Shown: positions 1-10,148 of the stretch, piece by piece
Position numbering within the stretch: the stretch's first letter is position 1
Layout: the number at the start of each line of letters is the position of its first letter
Source of the DNA: Hippopus hippopus
Lineage: Eukaryota; Mollusca; Bivalvia; Cardiida; Cardiidae
Direction of reading: 5' to 3'
DNA length: 64,000 nucleotides
Assembly (NCBI GenBank): GCA_946811185.2
Contig: OX328101.1
Location: 29,806,122 to 29,870,121, forward strand
Notes under the pieces: model-generated
Database searches by the model: none
Told to the model about the DNA's origin: nothing
Seen by the model: only the letters and a program-made list of their open reading frames with translations
Made by a program: the position numbers and the translations under genes

Positions 1-142
1 AGTGCCTTTCGGTACAGAAATAGTTAACTTTATATACGTACAGTAAGATTTACAGAGAAAACATCAATAAAAGTAATTAATCCTATGTATTCATCCTGTC
101 AGCGCAAAAGACGAAAACGGGGGCTTTTCCGGACAGCATAAA

Positions 143-205
143 TCAAGATCAGATTACACAGAACCTGAAGTCTGATCTTGGATCTATATTGTCGGCTTGT
201 ATTGT
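143..205. repeat. Family B palindrome fragment
   Basis: Core of a family B element: AGATCAGATTACACAGAACC followed by its near-inverse and a GATCTATATTGTC end. The outer arms and the TTAA ends are not recognisable. Confidence 0.6.
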
Positions 206-535
206 CAAGCCTATGGGGTGAAAATCTTTCTGAGTTCCCGTTGATAGTGTTTCAGTAGACAAAAGAGGTCGAGTTTAAAAAATTATGTCCGGCGCGGAAA
301 GAGCTATCCCTTTAACATGCCATATTGAACCATAGATGCATCTTTCGGAGAGTGTTGACAAAGACCAGTCTGCCCATAGGTGCAGTCTGATCCTAGTGCA
401 CACTCTCCGTTTATCTATTTATTATTTCAGTCAAAACATTCCCATGAAATGCAGATACACTCAGCGTGGTACAATTTTTTGATAACGTTAGTTAACCTCT
501 AGAGTGTCGTTCACAATCTTAGTTTCCTTTACGGC

Positions 536-600
536 CAGTGTCGATCAAAGATCAGACTGCACCTTTCGTGCAGTCTGATCTTTGATCTACACTGTCAGTT
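536..600. repeat. Family B palindrome core
   Basis: A well preserved inverted repeat (GATCAAAGATCAGACTGCAC and its complement) matching the family B hairpin. A more degraded relative lies at about 358-410. The family's flanking arms are missing. Confidence 0.65.
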
Positions 601-728
601 TTTCTGAGACATTCGTGTAAGAGCAAACCTAGACGTTGCACTTAAGATAGACTTGTCTTAGAGACCAGCTTAAATAAGCAAGCAACCTGTATTAAGCGAG
701 CATTATATTGAGTCTCAGAGAAGGCAAA

Positions 729-1005
729 TAGATGAACCTTGCTCTGGCGAAAGGGGTCTTAATTAATGCATCTCCCAAATTCATCATACTAAGCAAGTCA
801 TCATGTAATTATGGTTCCATAAAATCCATTCAGTATCACAATCGACTAAATCACAGGATAGAATGGTCCTAGAACATGCAGAAAATTGACCAATAGCAAA
901 AAGTTTCGACCCAGGTCAGCCTGTGCCGAATGCGCAGGCTGACCTGGGTCAATACATTTTGCAGATGTAATTAGTCCCCTTTTTATAGAGAAAGGCTCAT
1001 GTATG
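729..1005 (+). mobile_element. Family D palindromic MITE
   Basis: Left end resembles GAACCTTGCTCTGGCGAAAG and right end GAGAAAGGCTCAT, matching the family D ends AGCCATGCTCTGG / CAGAGCATGGCTCA. An internal palindrome GACCCAGGTCAGCCTG... sits at about 910-955. Four copies share this layout in the window. No coding capacity. Confidence 0.7.
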
Positions 1006-1174
1006 TTGAAACGTACCTTCACTAAGCAAGCACCTGTCTCATACAACCACATTTTAATTGTCTCTCAGGTGGTTGCTTACTACAGGTTGGACTGTATTAA
1101 GGTCTCTATTTATAGACTGAAATTATCTGTGGGGTTTATTCGGGCGCTCCAAGCGTTATGAAATATATACTCAC

Positions 1175-1299
1175 AAACACTTTATCCACTAGCACATTTT
1201 TTTAACGTGTATCATTGCAGCCATATTGTTTTACTAATAGTAAAACAATATGGCTGCAATGATACACGTTAAAAAAATGTGCTAGTGGATAAAGTGTTT
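1175..1299. repeat. Perfect 125-bp palindrome (62-bp arms)
   Basis: The arms 1175-1236 and 1238-1299 are exact reverse complements around a single A at 1237. No other copy is visible in the window. It could be a very young fold-back element, a hairpin RNA source, or an assembly fold-back artefact. Confidence 0.9.
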
Positions 1300-1417
1300 C
1301 TAACTCTTGAAGAAGGCAATAGCCGAAATATTGAACATTAGAGTGTTATTTTTATTAGTGTTTTAATTATTCCCTAAGGAATTCAAAGTGTCATTGTATA
1401 CTCAGAAAAGCTAACGT

Positions 1418-1633
1418 TATACCACATAATTTTGAGTTTTTACGAACCTGAGGAAGAAAGCTTTTGATAACATTGTGGAAAAAGAAGAAAATGCTGACTA
1501 CCAGCATTTTCTCCTTTTCCCACAATGTTTTCTACCCTTTCAAAGACAATTTCCACCATGTGAGCATCAATTAATTTGTCGTCTGCAGATGCTTTGGATC
1601 AGTACAAGTCTAAAATGTTATCGTATGGTAAAC
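1418..1633 (-). mobile_element. Family A MITE, minus
   Basis: Right-arm text (TTTTTACGAACCTGAGG) is followed by the family hairpin, here ATGCTGACTACCAGCAT, and then the GTCGTCTGCAGATGC arm. The ends are worn. About 215 bp. Confidence 0.75.
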
Positions 1634-2289
1634 AGAAAAGGGTAAAAAACGGTTTTAATCTTAACATATGTCTCGGGTTCTCAAGAATTAATATCCTGAC
1701 TTGACAGTTTTTGTTATTTGTAGCCTATGTATTGGTTAGAACTTGAAAAAGAGAACTCGTCGAGAAAATGATAGCAATGCCGTTTTGCGCTTTTGGCTTT
1801 TATTTACTAGAAGCATGAGTGAGAAATCGCAGATATCTCAAAATTTCAATGTTGAAAGTGGCATAAAACACAATTTCATACCAGAAAATGTCTCCTCTAA
1901 TTTTTTTAACTTCGATGCAGAGAGTAATCAAGAAAACCATCCTGACGAATGGAGAAATCACCTATTTTCTATCTGTGACAATGTTTATGGAAGTTTTCAA
2001 CTGCAACAGGGTGTTATGCTTTTTAGGGGGTTCAATTTTTAGATCACGGAAGAAAAGCTGTCATTTACTTAACTTATTAGCAATTCAAATTTCCACTCAT
2101 ATTGTCCACATACTCTGTTTTAGTACACAGTCTTTTGTACTCACAGACAATGGGTATCGCGAACGTTGGGTATCTTTGACCTATGATGTCTTTTGGGTAA
2201 AGAGCAGACTAAGATTTTTCGGCATTTCCGTGAAGTCTGATCAAGATCTCCTGTCTACAATCTCGTATTCTAACGATTCTAGCGGTAAA

Positions 2290-2412
2290 GAGGGTTTTTG
2301 AATGCTGTTTCCATGATTTTCCATGATCGAGCCACATTTAACTTGTCTTCTGCAAATGCTTTCAATTTTGACAAATCTAAAATTCTGTCGTCTGCAAACA
2401 GTTATACAAAGT
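2290..2412 (-). mobile_element. Family A half-copy, minus
   Basis: Only the distal arm remains (GAGCCACATTTAACTTGTC...TGCAAATGCTTTCAA...CTAAAATTCTGTCGTCTG). The central hairpin is lost. It directly abuts the family B copy at 2417. Confidence 0.55.
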
Positions 2413-2416
2413 TAAT

Positions 2417-2630
2417 TTAACCCTAAAGCTGCTAAGCGCGACTCACTGACCTTTTTGCGGACAGTGTAGATCAAGATCAGACTGCACAGAACGTGCAGTC
2501 TGATCTTAGATCTACACTGTCCGATAGGAAGATATTTTTTTCTTAAAAAATAGTTTGAAATAGCGTTATTCCGGTTTTTACTATCAGCTTGAAAGTTTCA
2601 TGTAATTTTATTTATCAGGATAAGGGTTAA
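2417..2630 (+). mobile_element. Family B MITE, full length, plus
   Basis: TTAA at both ends, left end CCCTAAAGCTGCTAAGCGCG, right end CAGGATAAGGGTTAA. The central palindrome GATCAGACTGCACAGAACG and its complement, with CAGTGTAGATC flanks, is nearly perfect. Non-coding. Confidence 0.85.
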
Positions 2631-2732
2631 AGCAGAAGCAGCAGACGGCGTAGATTCAAGATCGGATCATGTACACCTCCCGCCAAGTATATTGATGTCA
2701 CGAACATGATGAGGTTAGTGAAAGGACCAAAC

Positions 2733-2952
2733 TTAACTCTTTTCCTGCTAAGTAACTAAAATGAAATTTTCAATTCGATAGGAAAAAAAAAAAAACTGAA
2801 ATGATGTTATTTCAAAGTTATGATTTGGAGAATAAGATCTCCTTATCGGACAGTGTAGATCAAAGATCAGACTGCACGTTCTGTGCAGTCTGATCTTGAT
2901 TTACACTGTCCGCAAAAGGTCAGTGAGTCGCGCTTACCAGCCTAAGGGTTAA
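2733..2952 (-). mobile_element. Family B MITE, full length, minus
   Basis: Reverse orientation of the preceding copy: starts TTAACTCTTTTCCTGCTAAG and ends GCGCTTACCAGCCTAAGGGTTAA. The hairpin core at about 2852-2912 is intact. With 2417-2630 it forms an inverted pair about 100 bp apart, so the whole 2.4-2.95 kb interval can fold on itself. Confidence 0.85.
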
Positions 2953-3184
2953 TTGAGTCATGTTCTGGCAAAGGGGTGCTTAATGCATCTTCGTGATCCA
3001 TGATTCCAAGCAAGTCATCACATAATTATGGATCCAGAAAACTCATTTTGTCTTACAAGCGACTGAATCAAGAGGTACACTGTCCTTTGACATGCAAAAA
3101 ATTTACTAAATCGGACTGCGCAGGCTGACCTGGGTCGATATTTTTTGCAGATGCATTAAGCCTCCCTTTCTCAGAGTTTGGATC
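2953..3184 (+). mobile_element. Family D MITE
   Basis: Starts TTGAGTCATGTTCTGGCAAAG immediately after the B copy's terminal TTAA and ends CTTTCTCAGAGTTTGGATC. The left half of the GGCTGACCTGGG palindrome is deleted. Confidence 0.7.
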
Positions 3185-3880
3185 GATTACTTTAAAGAAT
3201 ACTCGTATCTTAAATAGCTGACAGTGTAGTTCCAATATCATGGATTATAGGCCTGAATATGAACAAAAAAATCAATATTTGGTCATTCAACTTCTCTGAA
3301 AGAAGTATGAAATGACGTCATACATAACGTCACAAAATCTTTTCTCAAACGTGTGTAAGATAAGAAAATTCGTGATGGTTAGGCCTAAATTACGCTGAGA
3401 ATAAGGGAGGTCATGTGATAAATTTACAAGTTTATGCTACATTATCTACAAAAAGCATCCAAGGTCGATCAGCCCATTTCAAGCGTTAGCAAAACAGACA
3501 CTTGAGTGAAGGAGGGTAGTATTTTTTTTTCTCGTGCTTACAAAGCAAAGCACAATTTCTGTCGATTTAACGGACCTGGATCTCGATTTGCCTGTACAGA
3601 AAGTCTCGTCCGATCCTTGAACTACATTTTCTCGTAATTTGTAAAATAGTTTGTACAAATCACGGTGTGAAAAATCGCAATCTCTTGGTCCTCTGTACAA
3701 GCGGGAGAATGTAAATTTCACTTTTTTAGATCTCCAAGGGTTAACACATCTCCTCATGCAGATTATTTCTGTCGGCTCGAAACAGACCACTCTCAAAAAC
3801 ATTGTGGCACAAGGATAAGTTCTTCGTTTTGAGTATTTTCTCTTTTCACCGCAATGTTTTCCATTGAATCCATCTACATG
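3185..3880. other. Interval without a supportable gene
   Basis: A TGACGTCA octamer occurs at about 3313 and a decayed family A hairpin trace at about 3830-3860. A 157-codon minus-strand open frame crosses 3479-3952, but it begins inside a family B element and resembles no family I know. I see no convincing gene. Confidence 0.5.
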
Positions 3881-3882
3881 TA

Positions 3883-4094
3883 TTAATCCTTTGGCTGCAA
3901 AGCGCAACTCGCTGACCTTTTGTGGACAGTGTATATCAAGATCAGACTGCACAGAACGTGCAGTCTGATCTTTGATCTAGACTGTCCGATAAGGAGATAT
4001 TATTCCCCAAAACATAACTTTGAAACAGCAATATCTGGGTTATTAAGATCGAATTGAAAATTTAATTTTAGTTATTTAGCAGGTTAAGGGTTAA
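3883..4094 (+). mobile_element. Family B MITE, full length, plus
   Basis: TTAA ends at 3883 and 4091; left arm TCCTTTGGCTGCAAAGCGC, hairpin AGATCAGACTGCACAGAACG with its complement, right arm TTAGCAGGTTAAGGGTTAA. Confidence 0.85.
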
Positions 4095-5042
4095 AGCTAA
4101 ATTTACGTTATTTAGCTCGAGTGGGCTAATTTACAAGGATACTTCATAGTCGTCTGCTGCAAAGTTTTAGGCGGTAAAGAGTAACAGTACAGAAGCTTAT
4201 CAACGGAACTATTTTTAGTGGTTTATCTACACTCATGAGCTTGTCTGTATGGAACAAATAACACTCGACCCCTTCTTTCTCGCGTTTTCTCATCGAAAAT
4301 TAGGTCCATTACTTTCATTTTGTTCATTTATACGTGTGGAAAAGCAGCCAATGGCAAATAAGTTATGGTACAGAAGCTTATCAACTGGACCTTTTTGCGT
4401 GCTTTTATCATCACTCGTGATGCTTGTCGATCTAGCTCAGATAAACTCAACCCATTTTCCGTACTCATTCTCTTACCAAATAGGCAGGCCCGTGACTTTC
4501 ACTTTGTTCATCTATTTATGTGGAAAAGCAGCCAGTGGATTATGAAAAAACTTTTTTCAGCAGATTTATCTTCATCTATTAAACTCGTCTGCCTGTCAAA
4601 TGTACTCAAATAGTTATTTACTTTTTCACTTTCTTTCTCTCTCACCCGTGAGTATTACTATAACATTGTTTATTAATTATGTGGTGAGCAGCCAGTGGCT
4701 CATGAGTTGCTTTACAGAAGCTCATCAACTTAGCTCTTTTTTCGTGTTTTATCAACAAACATGAGGCTGCTCTGCCTATATTAGATACACCCGATCCCTT
4801 TTGCTTTCTTTTTTTCTCATTTATAAAAAAGGTAGGCCTGTTACTTTCACTTGGTTTTATTCATTAAACGGGAGAGCAGCCAGTGGCTAATGAGCTTCTT
4901 TAATGAAGCTCATTAATGGAAATAGTTTTGTAGTTTATAAACACCCATGAAGCTTCTCTACGTATCATTATGTTCTTGACCACTTTTCCTTTCGTATTCT
5001 CTCATCAATGGGTCGGCCCTTCTTTCACTTTGTTCATTTATA

Positions 5043-5309
5043 TATGGCCTGCAACACGCAAAGAGGGGCATTCGGACATTTGCGTAAAATGTCGTCCCGG
5101 ATCAGCCTGCGCAATCCGCACAGGCTGATCCGAGACGACACTTTCCAATCGTGTGTGATTTTCTGTTTCACGTAAGTCTGCTGTAGGACAAAATCTAATA
5201 TATACGTAAAGCGCCGTCTCGGATTAGCCTGTGCGGACTGCGCAGGCTGATCCGAGACGACACTTTACGCAAATGTCCGAATGCCCCTTTTCGCGTGTTG
5301 CAAGCCATA
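5043..5309 (+). mobile_element. Family C MITE inserted in the satellite
   Basis: Ends TGGCCTGCAACACGC / GCGTGTTGCAAGCCA flanked by TA on both sides. Two GC-rich palindromes (CAGCCTGCGC... and its complement) lie near the ends, joined by a TTCTGTTTCACGTAAGTCTG linker. Removing the element plus one TA restores the satellite text TTCATTTATATGTGGAAGAG, so this is a clean insertion with a TA target duplication. Confidence 0.9.
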
Positions 5310-5489
5310 TGTGGAAGAGCAGCAAGCGGCTAATGAGCTGTTTAACAGAAGCTTCTCAACGAAACCATTTTTTGTGGTTTATCTACATTCGGGACTTAAC
5401 TGCTTAGATCAAAAAGTACTCGACCCTGTTCTTTTCAAGTTCTCTCACCATTATGTGGGAAAGTAGCCAGTGAAGAATGGTTTACCGTA

Positions 5490-5687
5490 CAGTCCGCGTA
5501 GGCTAATCCGAGACGGCATTTTACGGCTACATTAGATTTTGTGCTACAGTAGAGTTGCGCAAAACAGAAAAGTACATAAAAACGGACAGTGTCGTTTCGG
5601 ATTAGCCAGCGCGGACTGCGCAGGCTGATCCGAGACGACACTTTACGCAAATGTCCAAATGCCCCTTTTCGCGTGTTGAAAGCCAAT
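5490..5687 (+). mobile_element. Family C MITE, left end missing
   Basis: Begins in the first palindrome (CAGTCCGCGTAGGCTAATCC) and runs to GCGTGTTGAAAGCCA. The linker CTACAGTAGAGTTGCGCAAA is in reverse orientation relative to the copy at 5043. Confidence 0.75.
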
Positions 5688-5950
5688 TAGAGCAGTTGGT
5701 AACGGTACAAGGCTTGAAACCTAGTTAGAATCCCCAGCTCGGCAAACTTCTTTCCGAGGATTGATGATAGCCATTGTGACAGGATTCATTCCTCTTTTAC
5801 GTTAATCATTATTTAGACGATTGTTATGTGAGAGCCAGTGGCTTAGGAAGATTATTGTGAGAAGTACTGATAAAAGAAACCCCAGGAAAGCATGGATACA
5901 TAGGTGCACTGGCCGACGCGATAAACTGAAATAGTGTTAAAACCAGTGTT
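5688..5950 (+). repeat. tRNA-headed SINE
   Basis: tRNA-like head (AGAGCAGTTGGTAACGG, then a B-box-like GTTAGAATCC) followed by a body with TGATGATAGCCATTGTGACA, GAGAGCCAGTGGCTTAGG and GGTGCACTGGCCG. The same body appears at about 11.7, 15.7, 37.2, 41.3, 52.9, 54.7 and 60.0 kb. The head is too degenerate to be a functional tRNA gene. Confidence 0.65.
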
Positions 5951-6175
5951 AAACACCATTGAAGCAATTCAACACTCATGAAATTTGTCTGCGTAATATT
6001 ATGTACTTGACCCCTTTTCTTATCACCCTCTCGCTGCTGATTTCCGTTTTCACTTCATTTATTCATTTTGTGGGGAAATCAGCCAGTGGCTCAAGAGAAA
6101 CTAATTTCAGCAAGTTTATCTACTCTCATGAAGTTTGTTTGTCAATCACTTGAACTCCACTACTTGCAAACACTC

Positions 6176-6288
6176 TAAATCTACACTGTCCGAGACGGTG
6201 AGATTGTCCCCAACCAAAAGAACTGCAGATTTGCATTATGTTTTTCACTGTTAGCTTAAGTTATTCATCTTATTTAATACTCAGCAGT
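6176..6288 (+). repeat. Family B right-half fragment
   Basis: Starts at the second hairpin arm (ATCTACACTGTCCGAGACGG) and runs to a worn right end that joins the next element at a TTAA. Confidence 0.5.
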
Positions 6289-6517
6289 TTAACCCTTTAC
6301 CAAACGACAAAATATTCGACTTGTCCAAATTGAAAGCATTTGCAGACGACAAAATAAACTTGACTCAAAAATTCAAACTTGACTTTAGAAAAGTAGAAAA
6401 CATTGCGGGAAAAGGAGAAAATGCTGGTTACCAGCATTTTCTCCTTTTCCCACAATGTTTTCAGAAGGCTTCTTCTTCTGGGTCGTAAAAACCAGGGATT
6501 GTTTGGTAAAGAGTTAA
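6289..6517 (+). mobile_element. Family A MITE, full length, plus (reference copy)
   Basis: TTAACCCTTTACCAAACGAC at the left and GGATTGTTTGGTAAAGAGTTAA at the right. The central palindrome is GAAAACATTGCGGGAAAAGG / GAGAAAATGCTGGT followed by its complement, with stems of about 33 bp and almost no loop. The left arm carries CTTGTCCAAATTGAAAGC and GCAGACGACAAAAT; the right arm carries TTCTTCTTCTGGGTCGTAAA. No open frame. Confidence 0.9.
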
Positions 6518-6740
6518 CCCTTAACCACACGATCCCGAGTTTTAACGACCTTGAGAAAACAAACTTTTGAAAACATTGTGGGAAAGGAGAAAATGCAAGT
6601 AACCAGCATTTTCTCCTTTTCAAACGATGTTTTTTTTTTTTTATTATTTCAGTGAATAATAGAATCATTTAAGCTAGCTTTATACTGTCGTCTGCTAATG
6701 CTTTGAATTTGGACAAGTCTACAATTTATTAACTTTTTAA
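6514..6740 (-). mobile_element. Family A MITE, minus, sharing a TTAA
   Basis: Left end CCCTTAACCACACGATCCCG begins directly at the TTAA (6514-6517) that also ends the previous copy. The hairpin is present but contains a poly-T expansion at about 6630-6642. Confidence 0.85.
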
Positions 6741-6756
6741 ACTTTTAGAAATTCTT

Positions 6757-6966
6757 TTAACTCTTCTCCATACGACAAAAAAGTACGAAGTATTCACAGA
6801 CGTCAAATCATATTCGGCTCAAATGGTGGGAATCGTACTTGCAATAGTATTAAAAAAAAAAATGTTGGAAAAGAAGAAAATGCTGGTAGCTCCTTTCCTA
6901 TGATGTTTTCCAAAAACGTTCATCTTCAGGGCCATTAAAACACAAGATTGTTTGATATAAGATGAA
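6757..6966 (+). mobile_element. Family A MITE, degraded, plus
   Basis: TTAACTCTTCTCCATACGAC left end and ACAAGATTGTTTGATATAAG right end. One hairpin arm is partly deleted (GCTGGTAGCTCCTTTCC). Confidence 0.7.
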
Positions 6967-7094
6967 AACTTGATTTTGATCGAAAAAATGGTTTTTAAAT
7001 GAAAATTGATATTTTTGTAAAGAAACAAATCATGTAATAAATGTTTACACTAAGTGGGTGGGGGGAGATAAACAAAAAAAGCCACAAGAAATGC

Positions 7095-7190
7095 TACAGT
7101 ACTTAATAGTTTGTCACCATTCGGATAAAATCTGCTACCCTCAAAACCATAGCTGTACTACTGTACCGACTGAGCTGGCCGTGCTTCTTA
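7095..7190 (-). repeat. tRNA-like SINE head
   Basis: Read on the minus strand this shows an A-box-like GCCAGCTCAGTCGGTACAG and a B-box-like GGTTTTGAGGGTAGC. It does not close into a cloverleaf that I would call a gene, so I treat it as a SINE relic. Confidence 0.45.
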
Positions 7191-7617
7191 CTATCTGCTT
7201 CTATTGTATTTATTTCTTGATACACAATAATATCAACCCCGTGACATACGGGATAAGAAATTTCACTAAGAAAATATACCGAAATCTTGGACATTCCTCT
7301 TGCAAGTATTTCTGTGTATCTCTCAGCTTTACAGCAATCTTCCAGGCAAATAAAAATTATCATTTTTTTTAAAAAGATTTTCACAAACGTTGCGAAAGGA
7401 AATATGAATGTATGCTACTTTAAAAATGGCTATCTTTACCGGCGATCTAAAGTAATCAGTTTTTGTCAGGATTTTCACACAATGCTGCGAAATGAAATCT
7501 GCTACTATGCCACTTCACAACTGACTTAAAACGAAAAACGTGGGGAAAAAATGTGCAAGACGTAAGTATTACAAGAAAATTACGACAAAAAAAAAAGAAA
7601 ATTTATCTCGAAATACC

Positions 7618-7852
7618 TTAACTCTTTACCAAACGATAAAATTTTAGACCTGTCCAAATTCAAAGGTTCTGAAGACGACAAATAAAATGCCGCTGGAGTG
7701 ATTGTTATTGTCTGTAAAAGTGTAGAAAACCTTGTGGGAGAAGGAGAAAATGCTAGCTACCAGCGTTTTCTCGTCTTACCACAAGGTTTTTAGTTAGCTA
7801 TTTCCTCAGGGTCGTGAAAACTCGAGATAGATCTAGTTAGGTAAAAGGCTAA
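7618..7852 (+). mobile_element. Family A MITE, plus
   Basis: TTAACTCTTTACCAAACGAT left end, hairpin ATGCTAGCTACCAGCGT, right end TAGTTAGGTAAAAGGCTAA. Full length with moderate divergence. Confidence 0.85.
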
Positions 7853-7890
7853 ACTACATCATTTGACGCATGTATGACCCAAAGGTTTTT

Positions 7891-8108
7891 TTAACCCTTT
7901 ACCAAACAATCATTATCTACTACCATTGAAATTTAAAACGTTGTGGGAAAAGGAGAAAAAGCCAGTAACTAGTATTTTCTTGTTTTCCCACCATATTTTC
8001 TGCACTTTCGAAAACAAATTCCTACCTTAGATCAACATACAATTTATGAACTGCAAATGTTTTAAAACATGGACAGGTCTAAGATTTTGTAGTCTGGTAA
8101 AAAGGTTA
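7891..8108 (-). mobile_element. Family A MITE, minus
   Basis: TTAACCCTTTACCAAACAAT at the left and GTAGTCTGGTAAAAAGGTTAA at the right. The right-arm segment GAGTTTTAACGACC is deleted between the end and the hairpin. Confidence 0.8.
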
Positions 8109-8268
8109 AAGAGTTAATCGACCAGTTAAAATAAATCGTTTAGTTTTACGTACATGACTAGACTTGCGTAACCATGACTTTTGCGACTAGTGGCTCATGG
8201 CGTCAAGAGCCATCAATATTCTGCTGCACTTTTTCAAACATAAAAATCCCTACTATTACGTATAAACA

Positions 8269-8374
8269 TTAACCCTTAGGCTGGTAAGCGCGACTCACTG
8301 ACCTTTTGTGGATAGTGAAGATCAAGATCAGACTGCACTGAACGTTTCATTTCACTTATTTATCGGGATAAGGG
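8269..8374 (+). mobile_element. Family B MITE with internal deletion
   Basis: Left end TTAACCCTTAGGCTGGTAAG and right end ATCGGGATAAGGG are intact, but the interior jumps from the first hairpin arm (GCACTGAACGT) to TTTCATTTCACTTATT, halving the element. Confidence 0.8.
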
Positions 8375-8381
8375 ATGACGA

Positions 8382-8592
8382 TTAACAGTTTATCAGACAT
8401 TAAAATTTTTGAATTGTTCATATTGGAAGCATTTGTAGACAACAAATGAAATGTGGCTCGAGAGACGTGTTTTTTTGTTGAAAGAGTAGAGAAGATTGTG
8501 GTAAAAGGAGTTTTTTTTTTTTTCATACAATGTCGTCAAAAGCTTTCACTTTCACGGTCGTTAAAAGACGGGACTATTTGGTAAAGCGACAA
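8382..8592 (+). mobile_element. Family A MITE, degraded, plus
   Basis: Left arm GAAGCATTTGTAGACAACAA, hairpin mostly replaced by poly-T, right end ACGGGACTATTTGGTAAAG. Confidence 0.7.
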
Positions 8593-8749
8593 CTTGACTT
8601 TGTGGACAGTGTGGATGTAGATCAAGATCAGACGGCAGTAAATTTACACTCTAGTTTTGAAATCTACATTTTCTTCATGTTGAAATACTACAGCAATTTC
8701 ATATATGCTGTAACAACTTCTCTTTTTTTTTCAGACTGAATTTGTCCAT

Positions 8750-8970
8750 TTTATTTAATTATTTTTAAAAGACAACAAAATGTTAGACATTTTAACACTG
8801 ATAGTACTTGCTCACGATGAATAACATTTGGCTTGATAATGGAATTCGTCTTTTGAAGAGTATTAAACATTATGGGGAAAAATAGGAAATGCTGGTTATC
8901 ATTATTTACCTTCTTTTTCCACGTTCTTTTCAGAAGCTTTCCTTCTTAGTGTAAACATTCTTTTTCATAA
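8750..8970 (+). mobile_element. Family A MITE, heavily decayed, plus
   Basis: Recognisable by AAGACAACAAAATGTTAGAC, AATGCTGGTTATCATTATT and CAGAAGCTTTCCTTCTTAG. The right end is lost. A family B trace (TGTAGATCAAGATCAGACGG) lies just before it at about 8608-8640. Confidence 0.55.
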
Positions 8971-9194
8971 AAAAGGACAAAATCATTCTTTTTAAGGAAA
9001 GAACACCAAGTCATAAATAAACAGAAGCAGACATATTATTTTATGTTTATTTATTTTTTCAGTACATATACATGTTTACAACAACAAAACAACGAACTTG
9101 AGAGTTGTATTTACATAAACAAGAAACAATCATCCCTTAGCCCAGGCAGACGTACAACAGATATTTGACAGCCAGACATTACCGTTCTCTAGGA

Positions 9195-9219
9195 ACCCCC
9201 CGCCCCCCCCCCCCCCGAA
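9195..9219. repeat. C-rich homopolymer tract
   Basis: An almost uninterrupted run of C with one G. It could form a G-quadruplex on the other strand; its length may be affected by sequencing error. Confidence 0.7.
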
Positions 9220-9227
9220 AAAGGCTG

Positions 9228-9365
9228 TTTTTCTACAATGTTTGGGCAGGGAGAAAATGCTGATGACTCGCATTTTCCACTTTTTTTCCCCAAATACTGT
9301 TTAATCCTTTCTGAGAGAGTTTCCATCATTTGAGCCGCATTGATATTATCTATTTTCGGCTTAGA
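9228..9365 (-). mobile_element. Family A MITE fragment, minus
   Basis: Hairpin (GAGAAAATGCTGATGACTCGC) plus part of the distal arm (GAGCCGCATTGATATTATC). Both ends are missing. Confidence 0.55.
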
Positions 9366-9587
9366 AACAGACAGTGTATATCAAAGATTAGATTGCATGT
9401 TTTGCACTGTATGCAGAAGCAACTGTAATGCTGCAAGAATAAAACAGGAAACATCTATGTGCAACTGAGATTTCATATCTTTTAAAAAGCTAAATTTAAA
9501 GAAAAGGACGCTTTTCAAAAGGACAGAACGGACTAAAATAAAATCACATATAAATATAACTTTGCGCCAGAATATCTCTTCATATCT

Positions 9588-9655
9588 GCCAGCGTAGATC
9601 AAAGATCAGGCTGCACGTTCTGTGCAGTCTGATCTTGATTTACGCTGGATGCAAA
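9588..9655 (-). repeat. Family B palindrome core
   Basis: GATCAAAGATCAGGCTGCAC with its complement, bracketed by CCAGCGTA / TACGCTGG, which extends the stem beyond the usual family B core. A second trace lies at about 9369-9410. Confidence 0.6.
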
Positions 9656-9884
9656 AGTGGTTTAGGTAGCTGTAGGCACCCTATGAGTAAACCACTTTAT
9701 CAAGTCCATTTCAAAAAGATCATATTTCTCTCTCACTATTCTTCAATAATCTCTCGTTAAACATCACACTTTTTGTACCTCAAAGTTTTTTGTGTGTGTG
9801 GGTGACAAAGCCACATAGATCATCAGTAAAGGACAAAAAGGACAAAAAGTTGGTCACTCACGGGAGAAAATTTGGTTCAACCTT

Positions 9885-10148
9885 TATAAACTCTTTACCA
9901 GACAACAAATATTTACTCCTTATCAGACGACAAAATTCTAGACTTGTCCAAATTGAAAGTATTTGCAGACGACATAATAATATTAAATAATTATGCCTTG
10001 ATGACGATATTTTCCCTCGAAGGATAGAAAACTTTGTGGTAAAAGGAGAAAATGCTGGTTAACAGCATTTTCTCCTTTTACCACAATGTTTTCAAAAGCA
10101 TTTCTTCCTGGGTTTGTTAAAACTCGGGATCGTTTGGTAAATGGTTAA
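9885..10148 (+). mobile_element. Family A MITE with duplicated left end, plus
   Basis: The terminal block occurs twice (AACTCTTTACCAGACAAC at 9888 and ACTCCTTATCAGACGACAA at 9914) before a normal interior and right end ATCGTTTGGTAAATGGTTAA. This looks like a nested or slipped left end. Confidence 0.75.

Larger units (their letters stand above)
4170..6165 (+). repeat. Interrupted satellite array, units of about 180 bp
   Basis: The marker GCAGCCAGTGG or a close variant recurs at 4344, 4528, 4688, 4875, 5319, 5463 and 6079. Each unit carries ACAGAAGCTTATCAAC, a CATGAAGCTTGTCTG-like block, CTCGACCCCTTTTC and ACTTTCACTTTGTTCATTTA. Allowing for the element inserted at 5043-5309, spacings are about 184, 160, 187, 179 and 144 bp. 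The array is broken by two family C elements and a SINE. Units share ATGTGGGAAAGCAGCCAGTG with the SINE body found elsewhere in the window, suggesting common ancestry. Confidence 0.8.

Noticed and set aside
1743..2301. Two overlapping plus-strand frames of 99 and 137 codons
   Set aside because: AT-rich, no recognisable motif, and the two frames conflict. Neither has clear splice context or resembles a family I know.
3479..3952. 157-codon minus-strand frame
   Set aside because: Its start lies in the family B element at 3883-4094 and it runs through a decayed family A hairpin; composition is not gene-like.
7095..7190. Possible minus-strand tRNA gene
   Set aside because: A-box-like text only; no full cloverleaf by eye.
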